From positions 35,503 through 99,502 of the forward strand of contig NZ_JADFAJ010000015.1 in NCBI RefSeq assembly GCF_015665295.1: a DNA stretch of 64,000 nt, written 5' to 3'. Source of the stretch: Maricaulis sp. (GTDB taxonomy: Bacteria > Pseudomonadota > Alphaproteobacteria > Caulobacterales > Maricaulaceae). Within the stretch, counting starts at the first letter, position 1. Every line of letters starts with the position of its first letter. The position numbers and the translations under genes are program-made. This document shows positions 24,840 to 32,972 of the stretch, one piece after another. The notes beneath the pieces were generated by a model, which was given only the letters and a program-made list of their open reading frames with translations, ran no database searches and had not been told where the DNA came from.

Positions 24840-27614
24840 ATGACTGCGGCCACCAGCCAAGGGAGAAGACCAATCAAATCGCTGCCCGCCGATAACAGGC
24901 CTGATGGAGAGGCCGCCCCCCAGGCGCCCGACCCCGACTGGCATGCCCTGCCAGTCGAACAGGTCTTCGATCGGTTGAAGACCGGTCCGCAGGGCCTTTC
25001 CGGTGAGGCGGCCCGCGACCGGCTCGACCGCGACGGCACAAACCGCCTGGATGATCGCCGCCGGATTGGCTGGCCCCGCTTGGTGTTGCGGCAGTTCCAG
25101 AACGTCCTGCTCCTTATCCTGGTGGTCGCCGTAGCGATCTCCCTGGCAATCGGCGAACGTGTCGATGCTGCGGCAATTGCTGCCATTATCCTGCTCAACG
25201 CGGCCCTCGGCTTCATCCAGGAATGGCGCGCGGAGCGGGCGCTCGACGCCCTGCGCCGGATGCTGGCGCCGACCTCCACCGTGATACGCGACGGTCGCCG
25301 CCAGGAAATCAATCGCGGCGACCTCGTGCCCGGCGACATCGTCTGCCTGAAGCGCGGCGACCGGGCCCCGGCGGATATCCGTCTCATCGAGACCGTCGAT
25401 CTGCGCGCGGACGAGGCTGCCCTGACCGGCGAAGCGGCGCCGGTGAGCAAGCATCCCGCACCGACATCTGCCGAGGTCCACCTTGCCGCGCGCACGGGGA
25501 TGAGCTGGATGGGCACGGATATCGTCGCGGGACAAGGCCAGGGCGTGGTCGTGGCCACCGGCATGGCGACCGAATTTGGCCGCATCGCGACCCTGGCGCA
25601 AACAGCCGGCGACACCGGCACACCCCTGCAACGCAAGCTGGATCGTCTTGGACGCCGTCTCGCGCTTTTCGCCATCGCGGTGTCCGTCCTGGTCACTGCA
25701 GCCGGCTGGCTGGCTGGCCGCCCCCTCGACGAAATGGCCCTGACCGCCATTTCCCTCGCTGTCGCCGTCGTGCCGGAAGGCCTGCCAGTCGTGGTGACCA
25801 TCGTGCTGGCGCTCGGCGCCGCGGCCATGGTGCGCCACAATGCCCTGGTTCGGCGCCTGCAGGCGATCGAGGCGCTCGGCGCGGCAACTGTCGTGTGCAC
25901 CGACAAGACCGGCACGCTGACCCGCGGCGAGATGACCGTGACCGATATCTGGTTGCCCGCCGGGTCCGTCTCGGTTGACGGTGCGGGCGACGGTCCGCAC
26001 GGCCATTTCCACGAGGACGGCCATCTCATCGCCCCGGATTTCCGGCCTGACCTGATAGCAGCGCTGGAGACCGGCAATGTCTGCAACCACGCCAGCCTGG
26101 ACCACGAAGACGGCCGGTGGAAGGTAACAGGCGAGCCGACGGAGGCTGCCCTCAAGATAGCGGCTGCCAAGGCCGGACTTTCCGACGCCGCGCCGGTACG
26201 GGTCTGCGAATTTCCGTTCGACTCCGACCGCAAGCGCATGAGCGTGATTGTCGATCATGAAGGCCAGCATCGCCTCCACATGAAAGGGGCGCCCGAAGTC
26301 GTGCTGGCGCTTGCGACCCACATACGCGATGGCGCAACCGTTCGCCCGATTGTCGATGCCGATCATCATGCCACCCTGGCCGCCTACCACAATATGGCAG
26401 CCCGCGGTTTGCGCACGCTGGCCGTGGCCCGCCGCGACCTGCCTGCAAATGCGGCGGCCCCGGCCTCGCAGACGGCCGAGGCAGGTCTGACATTGCTCGG
26501 TATCTTCGGTATTTCAGACCCCCCGCGGGCCGAGGCCCGCCGCGCCGTCGATACCGCCCGTTCAGCGGGAATAGGCGTGATCATGATTACCGGCGATGCG
26601 GCCCCCACGGCCGCGGCGATCGCCGGCCAGCTGGACCTGCCGACCAATCAGGTCCTGGCGCGGTCCGAGTTTGCCGAACTGGACGATGCCGAACTGGTAG
26701 AAAAGCTGAAGGCCGGGGCAGTGCTGGCGCGGGCAACGCCGGAAGACAAGATGCGTGTTGTCCGCCTCTTGCAAGCCCGGGGCGAGATCGTCGCGATGAC
26801 CGGCGACGGCGTGAACGATGCCCCCGCGCTCAAACAGGCCGATATCGGTGTCGCCATGGGCATTCGCGGCACCGACGTCGCCAAGAATGTCGCGGACATC
26901 GTGCTGCTGGACGACAATTTCGCCTCGATCGTTGCCGCCATCCGTGAAGGACGGCGCCAGTTCGCCAATATCCAGAAATTCGTCCGATACTTGCTGTCGT
27001 CCAATGTCGGCGAGGTCCTGGCCGTGGCGATCGCCCTCATCGCCGGCGGACCGATGATCCTGCTGCCGGTCCAGATCCTCTGGATGAACCTTGTCACCGA
27101 CGGACTCTCAGCCCTCGCACTGGGCGTTGAAAAAGGCGAGCCTGATTTGATGGAGCGCCCGCCGCGGCGGCCGTCGGAGGGCGTGCTGGACCGGCCTGGC
27201 ATGCTGCTGGTCGCGGCGCTGGGCGGCTATCTTGCACTGGGTGCGCTGGGCCTGTTCGCCGTCTATCTCGCCTCGCCGGATCTTGCAGCGCGCGCGCAGA
27301 CCGTGGCCTTCACGGCGATGATCGTGATGGAGAAGTTCAACGTGATGAATTTCCGCACCATGCGCGAACCGGCAACCCGACTCGGCCTGTTCTCCAACCG
27401 CCTTCTGATCGGTGCTGTCGCCGCCACGCTGGGTCTGCAGGTTCTCGCGGTCCACGCGCCGATCCTGCAACCCATCCTTCACACCGTCCCGCTGACCCTT
27501 GCGGACTGGGGCATTATCCTGGCCGTATCCGCGCCGATCTTTCTGATCCCGGAAGGCATCAAGTGGCTGGTATGGCATCAACGCCGGCTTCACCACAGAA
27601 AGATGGCACAATGA
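24840..27614 (+). CDS. P-type cation-transporting ATPase (P2-like)
   Basis: Protein of 924 residues. A Cation_ATPase_N domain (WHALPVEQVFDRLKTGPQGLSGEAARDRL) precedes the actuator (LRADEAALTGEAAPVSK), M4 motif PEGLPVVV, phosphorylation site D355 in CTDKTGTLT, nucleotide domain MKGAPE and hinge MTGDGVNDAPALKQADIGVAMG. About ten membrane segments, with a Cation_ATPase_C region at the end. The group includes Ca2+ and Na+/K+/H+ pumps; PEGLP and the layout suggest Ca2+ or a monovalent ion, not a heavy metal, as no CxxC metal-binding domain is present. Lies 39 bp after nrdJ. Confidence 0.88.
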   Translation: MTAATSQGRRPIKSLPADNRPDGEAAPQAPDPDWHALPVEQVFDRLKTGPQGLSGEAARDRLDRDGTNRLDDRRRIGWPRLVLRQFQNVLLLILVVAVAISLAIGERVDAAAIAAIILLNAALGFIQEWRAERALDALRRMLAPTSTVIRDGRRQEINRGDLVPGDIVCLKRGDRAPADIRLIETVDLRADEAALTGEAAPVSKHPAPTSAEVHLAARTGMSWMGTDIVAGQGQGVVVATGMATEFGRIATLAQTAGDTGTPLQRKLDRLGRRLALFAIAVSVLVTAAGWLAGRPLDEMALTAISLAVAVVPEGLPVVVTIVLALGAAAMVRHNALVRRLQAIEALGAATVVCTDKTGTLTRGEMTVTDIWLPAGSVSVDGAGDGPHGHFHEDGHLIAPDFRPDLIAALETGNVCNHASLDHEDGRWKVTGEPTEAALKIAAAKAGLSDAAPVRVCEFPFDSDRKRMSVIVDHEGQHRLHMKGAPEVVLALATHIRDGATVRPIVDADHHATLAAYHNMAARGLRTLAVARRDLPANAAAPASQTAEAGLTLLGIFGISDPPRAEARRAVDTARSAGIGVIMITGDAAPTAAAIAGQLDLPTNQVLARSEFAELDDAELVEKLKAGAVLARATPEDKMRVVRLLQARGEIVAMTGDGVNDAPALKQADIGVAMGIRGTDVAKNVADIVLLDDNFASIVAAIREGRRQFANIQKFVRYLLSSNVGEVLAVAIALIAGGPMILLPVQILWMNLVTDGLSALALGVEKGEPDLMERPPRRPSEGVLDRPGMLLVAALGGYLALGALGLFAVYLASPDLAARAQTVAFTAMIVMEKFNVMNFRTMREPATRLGLFSNRLLIGAVAATLGLQVLAVHAPILQPILHTVPLTLADWGIILAVSAPIFLIPEGIKWLVWHQRRLHHRKMAQ

Positions 27615-27624
27615 CCCCGGTCAA
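27611..27624. promoter_or_regulatory. Degenerate FixK/FNR-type box
   Basis: ATGACCCCGGTCAA, one mismatch in the first half-site, overlapping the ATPase stop and centred 76.5 bp before the TTG of the Pat-like gene. Confidence 0.45.
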
Positions 27625-27693
27625 TGCGAACGTCCTGCAGACAGGTTCTATCGCCGGGTTTTCACCCGTCGCAGCACAGTGCGAGGTCCCCAG

Positions 27694-30387
27694 TTGAGCA
27701 TCCGAAATCTCGACGCCCTCCTCCGGCCGCAGAGCGTGGCCCTGATCGGTGCGAGCAATCGCCCGGGTTCGATCGGCGAGGTCGCAGCACGCAACCTGTT
27801 CCGCAGCGGCTTCCCGGGCCTCATCATGCCGGTCAATCCGAAGCACCGCTCAATCGCCGGCGTCCTGGCCTATCCCGATATTGCGTCGCTGCCGGAAACG
27901 CCGGACCTCGCCGTTATCTGCACCCCGCCGGACACGGTGCCGGAGATCATTGCCGAGCTGGGCGCGCGCGGCACGCGGGCGGCCGTCATCGTCACGGCCG
28001 GCTTCGGCGAAGGCGGACACGAAGCAGGCCTGGCCCGCCGCCAGGCCGTGCTGGATGCCGCACGGCCGCACCTGATGCGCATTGTCGGTCCCAACTGCCT
28101 GGGCGTCGTGGCGCCACCGGCCGGGCTCAATGCCAGCTTCTGTCATCTGATGCCCGGCTCGGGAGGGCTGGCTTTCGCCACCCAGTCCGGCGCCATCGTG
28201 ACCTCGGTGGTAGACTGGGCGGCGGCGCGCGATATCGGCTTTTCCCATCTCGTCTCGCTGGGCGACATGATCGATGTCGATTTCGGCGACATGCTGGACT
28301 ATCTCGGTCGAGATCCCGGCACCAATGCGATCCTGCTATATGTCGAGGCCATCACCTCTGCGCGCAAGTTCATGTCGGCCGCGCGGGCGGCAGCCCGCAT
28401 GAAACCGGTGATCGTGGTGAAGGCGGGACGGCACGCCGAAGGCGCCGCCGCCGCCGCTTCACACACCGGAGCCCTGGCAGGCGAGGATGCGGTCTATGAT
28501 GCTGTCTTCCGCCGGGCCGGCCTGTTGCGGGTCTATTCCCTGGAAGACCTGTTCCACGCAGCCAGCATCCTCGCCTCGCGGCAACGCCCGGCCGGCGACC
28601 GGCTGGCGATCCTGTCCAATGGCGGCGGGATCGGCGTGTTGGCAACCGACGCACTCATCGACGAGGGCGGCTCGCTCGCCCCTCTGGACGCGGCCACCCG
28701 CCAAAGGCTCGATGGCGTTCTGCCGCCGACCTGGTCGCATGGCAACCCGGTCGACATCATCGGTGATGCCGACGGTCCGCGTTATGCGGCAGCGCTGGAA
28801 GCACTGCTGGAAAGCGACAGCAATGACGCCGTCCTCGTGCTCAACTGTCCCACCGGCGTAACGTCCTCGCTGGCGGCCGCTGAATCCGTGATCGATACGG
28901 TCACCCGTGCCGCGCCGGACAAGCCGGTGCTGACCAGCTGGGTTGGCGAGAAGACTGCCTGTGCGGCTCGAACGCGCTTCGCAGCGTCCCGCCTGACCGA
29001 TTTCGCCACGCCGGAAGAAGCGGTGAAGGCTTTCATGTTTCTGGTCGAAGACCAGCGCGCCCGCGAGGCCCTGATGGAAACGCCGCCCGCACAGCCCGGC
29101 GACATCCGGCCTGACCGGGACGGCGCCGCGGCCATCCTATCAACCGCGATCCGTGAAGGCCGGGAATGGCTCAGCGAACCTGAAGCGAAGTCCGTGATGG
29201 ACGCCTATGGCATCCCGGTCTCGCCAACGGCAGTCGCCCGGACGCCCGCCGACGCGGCAGCCCGCGCCGAGGAATTCGCCACCCCGGTCGCCCTGAAAAT
29301 CCTGTCGCGGGAGATCACGCACAAATCCGATGTCGGCGGCGTGGCCCTGAACCTGACCGGTGCTGACGCCGTCGCGGCAGCCGCGCAAACCATGCTTGAC
29401 CGTGTTGCCAGGCATCGCCCGGGAGCCCGTATCGACGGCTTCACCGTCCAGCCCATGATCGAACGGCCGGGTGCCCACGAACTCATTCTTGGCTTCAAGG
29501 AAGACGCCCAGTTCGGCCCCGTCGTGCTATTCGGCCAGGGTGGCGTTTCCGTGGAGGTCGTCGCAGACCGGGCGATCGGCCTGCCGCCGCTGAACATGAA
29601 ACTGGCCCGCGAACTGATCGGCCGCACGCGGGTTGCGCGCCTGCTGCGCGGATATCGCGACCGGCCCGCCGCCGATCTCGACAGCATCGCCATCAGCCTG
29701 ATCCGTATCGCCCAGCTGGCCGCCGACCATCCGCAGATTGTCGAACTCGATATCAATCCGCTGTTGGCGGACGCCGCCGGCGTGATTGCCCTGGACGCCC
29801 GGATCCGTGTTGCGGACCGAGCAGGCAGCGGGCTGGACCGGCTGGCCATCCGGCCCTACCCGGCTGAGCTGGAAACGCCCGTGGACCTCGAGGGCATCGG
29901 CCCTGCCATGCTGCGCCCGGTGCGGCCGGAGGACGAGCCGGCCTTCCACGGCGCCTTTGCACGGCTGGCCGAGGAGGAGACCCAGCTGCGCCTGTTCGGT
30001 CCCGTGGCCATATCCGGTCATGCCGCGGCGGCGCGCTTCACACAAATCGACTATGACCGGGAAATGAGCCTTGTCCTTGCCGAGCCGGGGCCGGCCGGGA
30101 AAGCAGCACTCTATGGCATCGTGCGCATGAGCGCGGATCCGGACGGCGAACGCGCCGAATTCACCCTGATCGTTCGGCCCGACAAGGCAGGTGCCGGTAT
30201 CGGCACCTGCCTGATGACACATCTGATTGCCTGCGCTCGCAACCGCGGAATCGGCGAACTGTTCGGACTGGTTCCCGCCAGCAATGCCGCCATGCTCACT
30301 CTGGCGCAAAACCTCGGATTCCACGCGGAACCCGTGGCCGATCACCGGGGTTTGACGCGGCTCTTCCTGCGTCTGAGGCAGACATGA
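27694..30387 (+). CDS. ADP-forming acyl-CoA synthetase fused to GNAT acetyltransferase (Pat-like)
   Basis: Protein of 897 residues from a TTG preceded by GCGAGG. Domain order: CoA-binding Rossmann (SVALIGASNRPGSIG), succinyl-CoA ligase-like middle with the SHTGALAGEDAV phospho-His loop, ATP-grasp (VALKILSREITHKSDVGGV), and a C-terminal GNAT from about residue 745 (AMLRPVRPEDEPAF, RPDKAGAGIGTCLMTHLIA). This is the architecture of Salmonella Pat, which acetylates lysines in acetyl-CoA synthetase and other enzymes. The conserved His suggests the synthetase half may still be active, though this was not compared residue by residue. Ends 6 bp before the convergent uspA gene. Confidence 0.85.
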   Translation: MSIRNLDALLRPQSVALIGASNRPGSIGEVAARNLFRSGFPGLIMPVNPKHRSIAGVLAYPDIASLPETPDLAVICTPPDTVPEIIAELGARGTRAAVIVTAGFGEGGHEAGLARRQAVLDAARPHLMRIVGPNCLGVVAPPAGLNASFCHLMPGSGGLAFATQSGAIVTSVVDWAAARDIGFSHLVSLGDMIDVDFGDMLDYLGRDPGTNAILLYVEAITSARKFMSAARAAARMKPVIVVKAGRHAEGAAAAASHTGALAGEDAVYDAVFRRAGLLRVYSLEDLFHAASILASRQRPAGDRLAILSNGGGIGVLATDALIDEGGSLAPLDAATRQRLDGVLPPTWSHGNPVDIIGDADGPRYAAALEALLESDSNDAVLVLNCPTGVTSSLAAAESVIDTVTRAAPDKPVLTSWVGEKTACAARTRFAASRLTDFATPEEAVKAFMFLVEDQRAREALMETPPAQPGDIRPDRDGAAAILSTAIREGREWLSEPEAKSVMDAYGIPVSPTAVARTPADAAARAEEFATPVALKILSREITHKSDVGGVALNLTGADAVAAAAQTMLDRVARHRPGARIDGFTVQPMIERPGAHELILGFKEDAQFGPVVLFGQGGVSVEVVADRAIGLPPLNMKLARELIGRTRVARLLRGYRDRPAADLDSIAISLIRIAQLAADHPQIVELDINPLLADAAGVIALDARIRVADRAGSGLDRLAIRPYPAELETPVDLEGIGPAMLRPVRPEDEPAFHGAFARLAEEETQLRLFGPVAISGHAAAARFTQIDYDREMSLVLAEPGPAGKAALYGIVRMSADPDGERAEFTLIVRPDKAGAGIGTCLMTHLIACARNRGIGELFGLVPASNAAMLTLAQNLGFHAEPVADHRGLTRLFLRLRQT

Positions 30388-30393
30388 TCGCGC

Positions 30394-31269
30394 CTAGTGT
30401 GCCAGCATTACGGGGCATTCGGCCTCGTGCAGAAGACGGCGCGTGAATCCGCCCAGCACGCTCTGCTGCAACCGGCCGTGAGAATAGGCACCCATCACGA
30501 CCAGTTCCGGCTCGTCGGCATCAATCACTTTCATCATCACGTCTTCGGCGCGTTCAAACAGGCTCCGCTCAACCTGCCGGGGTTCGGCGGCGATGCCATG
30601 CAGACGCAGATAGGCCGCCGCGGCCTCGGCCGAGAGCTGGTCCTTTTCCGTCTCGCCGATAGACAACAGCGTGACGGAGCGTGCGGCGGCCAGCAGCGGC
30701 CGCGCCGCCAGCAGGGCCCGCGCGGCCTCCAGCCCGCCATTCCAAGCGACGACAATGGTGGCGGGAACGTGTTTGATTGGCGTTTCACGACCGAATACGA
30801 GAAGCGGCCGCGCCGATCCGAACAACACGGATTCCATGAGGCCGTACTCATCACGCCGGTCAACCGCGTCGGGCCTCACCATGACCGTGAGGTCGCAAAG
30901 GCGGGCCCGCTCACCGAGTCCGTAAACGCTGCCCGACTCGAACTCGGTCCAGGACGCCGTCGGTGCCCGCTCCGGCCGGACTTCGCCCGGCTCGACCACA
31001 TCCAGCTTGTGAGCCTTGCACAGACCTTCAAAGCGCGTCTTTAGTTCCCGCGCCGCCGATGCAACCGCTTCGGACAAGGCGTCGTAATTGCTTTGCAGAT
31101 AGGGAACGGCAACCGGATAATACATCCCGCCGGGCAGCTCGACGCGGGGCCGGGCATGGACCACGTCGAGATGTGCCCCGAAATGCCGGGCCAGAACCAG
31201 AGCGTTGCTGAAGCCGGTCTCGCAGGTCCCGGCGTCGATAAAGGGTATGGTGATCTTGCGGATGTCCAT
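30394..31269 (-). CDS. Universal stress protein, tandem UspA domains
   Basis: Protein of 291 residues from the ATG at 31269 with AAGGAG upstream. Two Usp halves: residues 1-150 start IRKITIPFIDAGTCETGFSNAL; residues 155-291 contain the better-preserved fold with TIVVAWNGGLEAARAL and the ATP-binding C-terminal motif VMGAYSHGRLQQSVLGGFTRRLL, matching G-2x-G-9x-G(S/T). Binds ATP in related proteins and is induced in stasis or low oxygen. A FixK box is centred 59.5 bp upstream, the same spacing as for the methyltransferase-esterase gene. Confidence 0.88.
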   Translation of the reverse strand: MDIRKITIPFIDAGTCETGFSNALVLARHFGAHLDVVHARPRVELPGGMYYPVAVPYLQSNYDALSEAVASAARELKTRFEGLCKAHKLDVVEPGEVRPERAPTASWTEFESGSVYGLGERARLCDLTVMVRPDAVDRRDEYGLMESVLFGSARPLLVFGRETPIKHVPATIVVAWNGGLEAARALLAARPLLAAARSVTLLSIGETEKDQLSAEAAAAYLRLHGIAAEPRQVERSLFERAEDVMMKVIDADEPELVVMGAYSHGRLQQSVLGGFTRRLLHEAECPVMLAH

Positions 31270-31321
31270 CGTCCCACTCCTTGAAACGCGAGCAGAGTGG
31301 AGCCGGCCGCCAGCCGCGGCA

Positions 31322-31335
31322 TTGACGCGGATCAA
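31322..31335. promoter_or_regulatory. FixK/FNR-type box
   Basis: TTGACGCGGATCAA, centred 59.5 bp before the uspA ATG. It marks the right-hand edge of the FixK-type island. Confidence 0.75.
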
Positions 31336-31464
31336 TAATGACGGAAAAGCCCTTCATGCAGGCAGGCCGACGATGGAAGGCGTGTTGACGGGGCTGGCCT
31401 CGGGGCGTCCAGATTCGCGCACCTCGTCTTGAGGGTTCGCACCGGCCCTCCTTTTCGGACGGGC

Positions 31465-31817
31465 GGTGGTGTCGGGCAAAACCGGAGCGGGCTCGAAAGC
31501 CTGAATTCGGGCCTGCTTCAGGTGGCAAGCTGACGCCATTCGGACGGGCGGCGGAGCGATATTCCTTGAAATCGGATCGTGAATAGAGATGACGTTCAAG
31601 CTTGAAGTGATCATGGTTGGATGACTGGACGGCGGCGAATTTCTGCAGGCTTCGAACTGACCCGAACCGCATCATGATTTTATCCCTATATTGCAATGGT
31701 TTATGCGATTTTTCGACCCGGTCATTCTGCCACTTCCTGGTCTCCTGACAGTCACCATTGGTCATCCGGACAGGATGTCCGCATGCCAGCTGGCTGGCCG
31801 ATTCTTCTGACAGCTCC
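31465..31817 (-). mobile_element. Decayed IS6-like element (353 bp remnant)
   Basis: Imperfect terminal inverted repeats GGTGGTGTCGGGC (31465) and TTCTGACAGCTCC (31817) bound a stretch whose minus strand still encodes the C-terminal end of an IS6-family transposase: RSLQKFAAVQSSNHDHFKLE, then RHLYSRSDFKEYRSA. The N-terminal two thirds, including the DDE core, are gone. Related remnants lie at 49854-50073 and 60376-61065. Confidence 0.6.
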
Positions 31818-31891
31818 CCCTGGCCGGTTCAGCGCTTTGCGCTTTGACGATTGAACGTATACGAGGTTGGTGGAGTGACCGGGGGGAAATC

Positions 31892-32617
31892 ATGGGCGCT
31901 TACAATACGGTATTTGTCGAAACGGCTGTTTTGGCTGGGCTCTGCATGGTGGCTGTCGTGATTTGCCGCGGCAAGGTCGACTGGGGCTGGTTGCTGGGCG
32001 CGCTTGTGCTTTTTGCGGCCCACAAGGCGACCGTTTTCCTCGGCGTGGTCGGGTTGGCGCCCGATCTGATTCCCGGTCGCTACAACTGGGAAGGCAAGGC
32101 TCTGGGCGTACTGATGCTGCTGATTGCCGGCTATGTCATTTTCCGTGGTGACATGAAGGCTTGGGGTTTCACCCTGTCTCAGAACGGGCCTGCGCCGGTC
32201 GCGGGCATCAGTGTTGCGGTGCTCACCGCAGGCGCGACCGCCGCGTTCATGTATTTATACTTCCCCGGGGTCAAAACCGAGCCGTTGGCTGACTGGACTT
32301 ACCAGCTGACCATGCCCAGCCTTGACGAGGAACTCATCGATCGCGGCATCCTGCTCGTCATGCTGGAGCGGGCCTTCCACAAGGCCTTCCCCAAAGGATG
32401 GCTCGCCATTGGTCTCGCCGCCGTGATCACCACACTCATGTTCTACGCCGGCCACGCAATGAGCGTCGGGGCCGACTGGTCCATCACCATTGTATGGCTT
32501 GATATTGTCTCTCTGATCACCGGTGCGCTTTATGTTTTCGTCCGCATCGCCACCGGTAGCGTGCTGCTCCCGGTTCTATTGCACAGCTGGTTCAACACGG
32601 CTGGGTATCTCTTGTGA
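31892..32617 (+). CDS. CPBP-family intramembrane protease-like protein
   Basis: Protein of 241 residues from the ATG at 31892, which follows GGGGGG; the frame extends to 31844 without a better start. About seven hydrophobic segments. The EExxxR motif of CPBP (Abi/Rce1-like) proteins is present as DEELIDRG near residue 147, followed by a His in YAGHAM and a late VLLPVLLHSWFNTAG with the His/Asn typical of motif 3-4. Function in bacteria is mostly unknown (CAAX-type proteolysis, bacteriocin self-immunity). It sits between two IS remnants, so it may be an acquired or displaced gene. Confidence 0.7.
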   Translation: MGAYNTVFVETAVLAGLCMVAVVICRGKVDWGWLLGALVLFAAHKATVFLGVVGLAPDLIPGRYNWEGKALGVLMLLIAGYVIFRGDMKAWGFTLSQNGPAPVAGISVAVLTAGATAAFMYLYFPGVKTEPLADWTYQLTMPSLDEELIDRGILLVMLERAFHKAFPKGWLAIGLAAVITTLMFYAGHAMSVGADWSITIVWLDIVSLITGALYVFVRIATGSVLLPVLLHSWFNTAGYLL

Positions 32618-32624
32618 GGTGGCA

Positions 32625-32811
32625 TGATGGGGTGGACGGGCAGTGTCAGGGCGTTACAGCTCGATAATCTGAGAGGGCCCCGGCAAGCGGACTTCATCAG
32701 GGCCAGCGGTCACAAGCACCGCGTCAACAGGCCGGACACATGACCGCACCCCCCCTATGATCAAAAATCACTCAAATCAGACCTTGCAGAACAGGGGCCG
32801 TCCACACATGA
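32625..32811 (+). mobile_element. MITE-like internal-deletion remnant of the IS110-type element
   Basis: The first 15 bp (TGATGGGGTGGACGG) equal the 5' end of the element at 62.6-64 kb. They are joined directly to about 170 bp that match, at roughly 90 % by eye, the 3' non-coding end of that element (its minus strand 62792-62621), ending GGGGCCGTCCACACATGAC. The whole transposase is missing. Inserted 8 bp after the CPBP gene stop. Confidence 0.8.
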
Positions 32812-32930
32812 CACTGCCAGTGCGACGCTTGGCGCCGAGCCGGCCCTGCCGCCAGTCCCACCGGGCTATTGCGTCGACGAGACTGCGGCATCGAATGCAC
32901 GATAGGGGTTGCGTGATGCTGTGAGGGCAG

Positions 32931-32967
32931 GCTGGGCGGTCGGCCCGATACCGGGCGGCCGCCCAGC
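32931..32967 (-). terminator. Hairpin after the GH3 gene
   Basis: Arms GCTGGGCGG and CCGCCCAGC enclose a second stem GCCCG-ATAC-CGGGC. It lies 6-42 bp past the GH3 stop on the minus strand. No T-run follows, so it may be a processing or Rho-assisted end. Confidence 0.45.
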
Positions 32968-32972
32968 TGGAC

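Noticed and set aside
23460..26390. 976-codon open frame on the minus strand
   Set aside because: Antisense to nrdJ and the P-type ATPase, both certain genes. Long shadow frames are expected in GC-rich DNA, and the translation has no recognisable motif.
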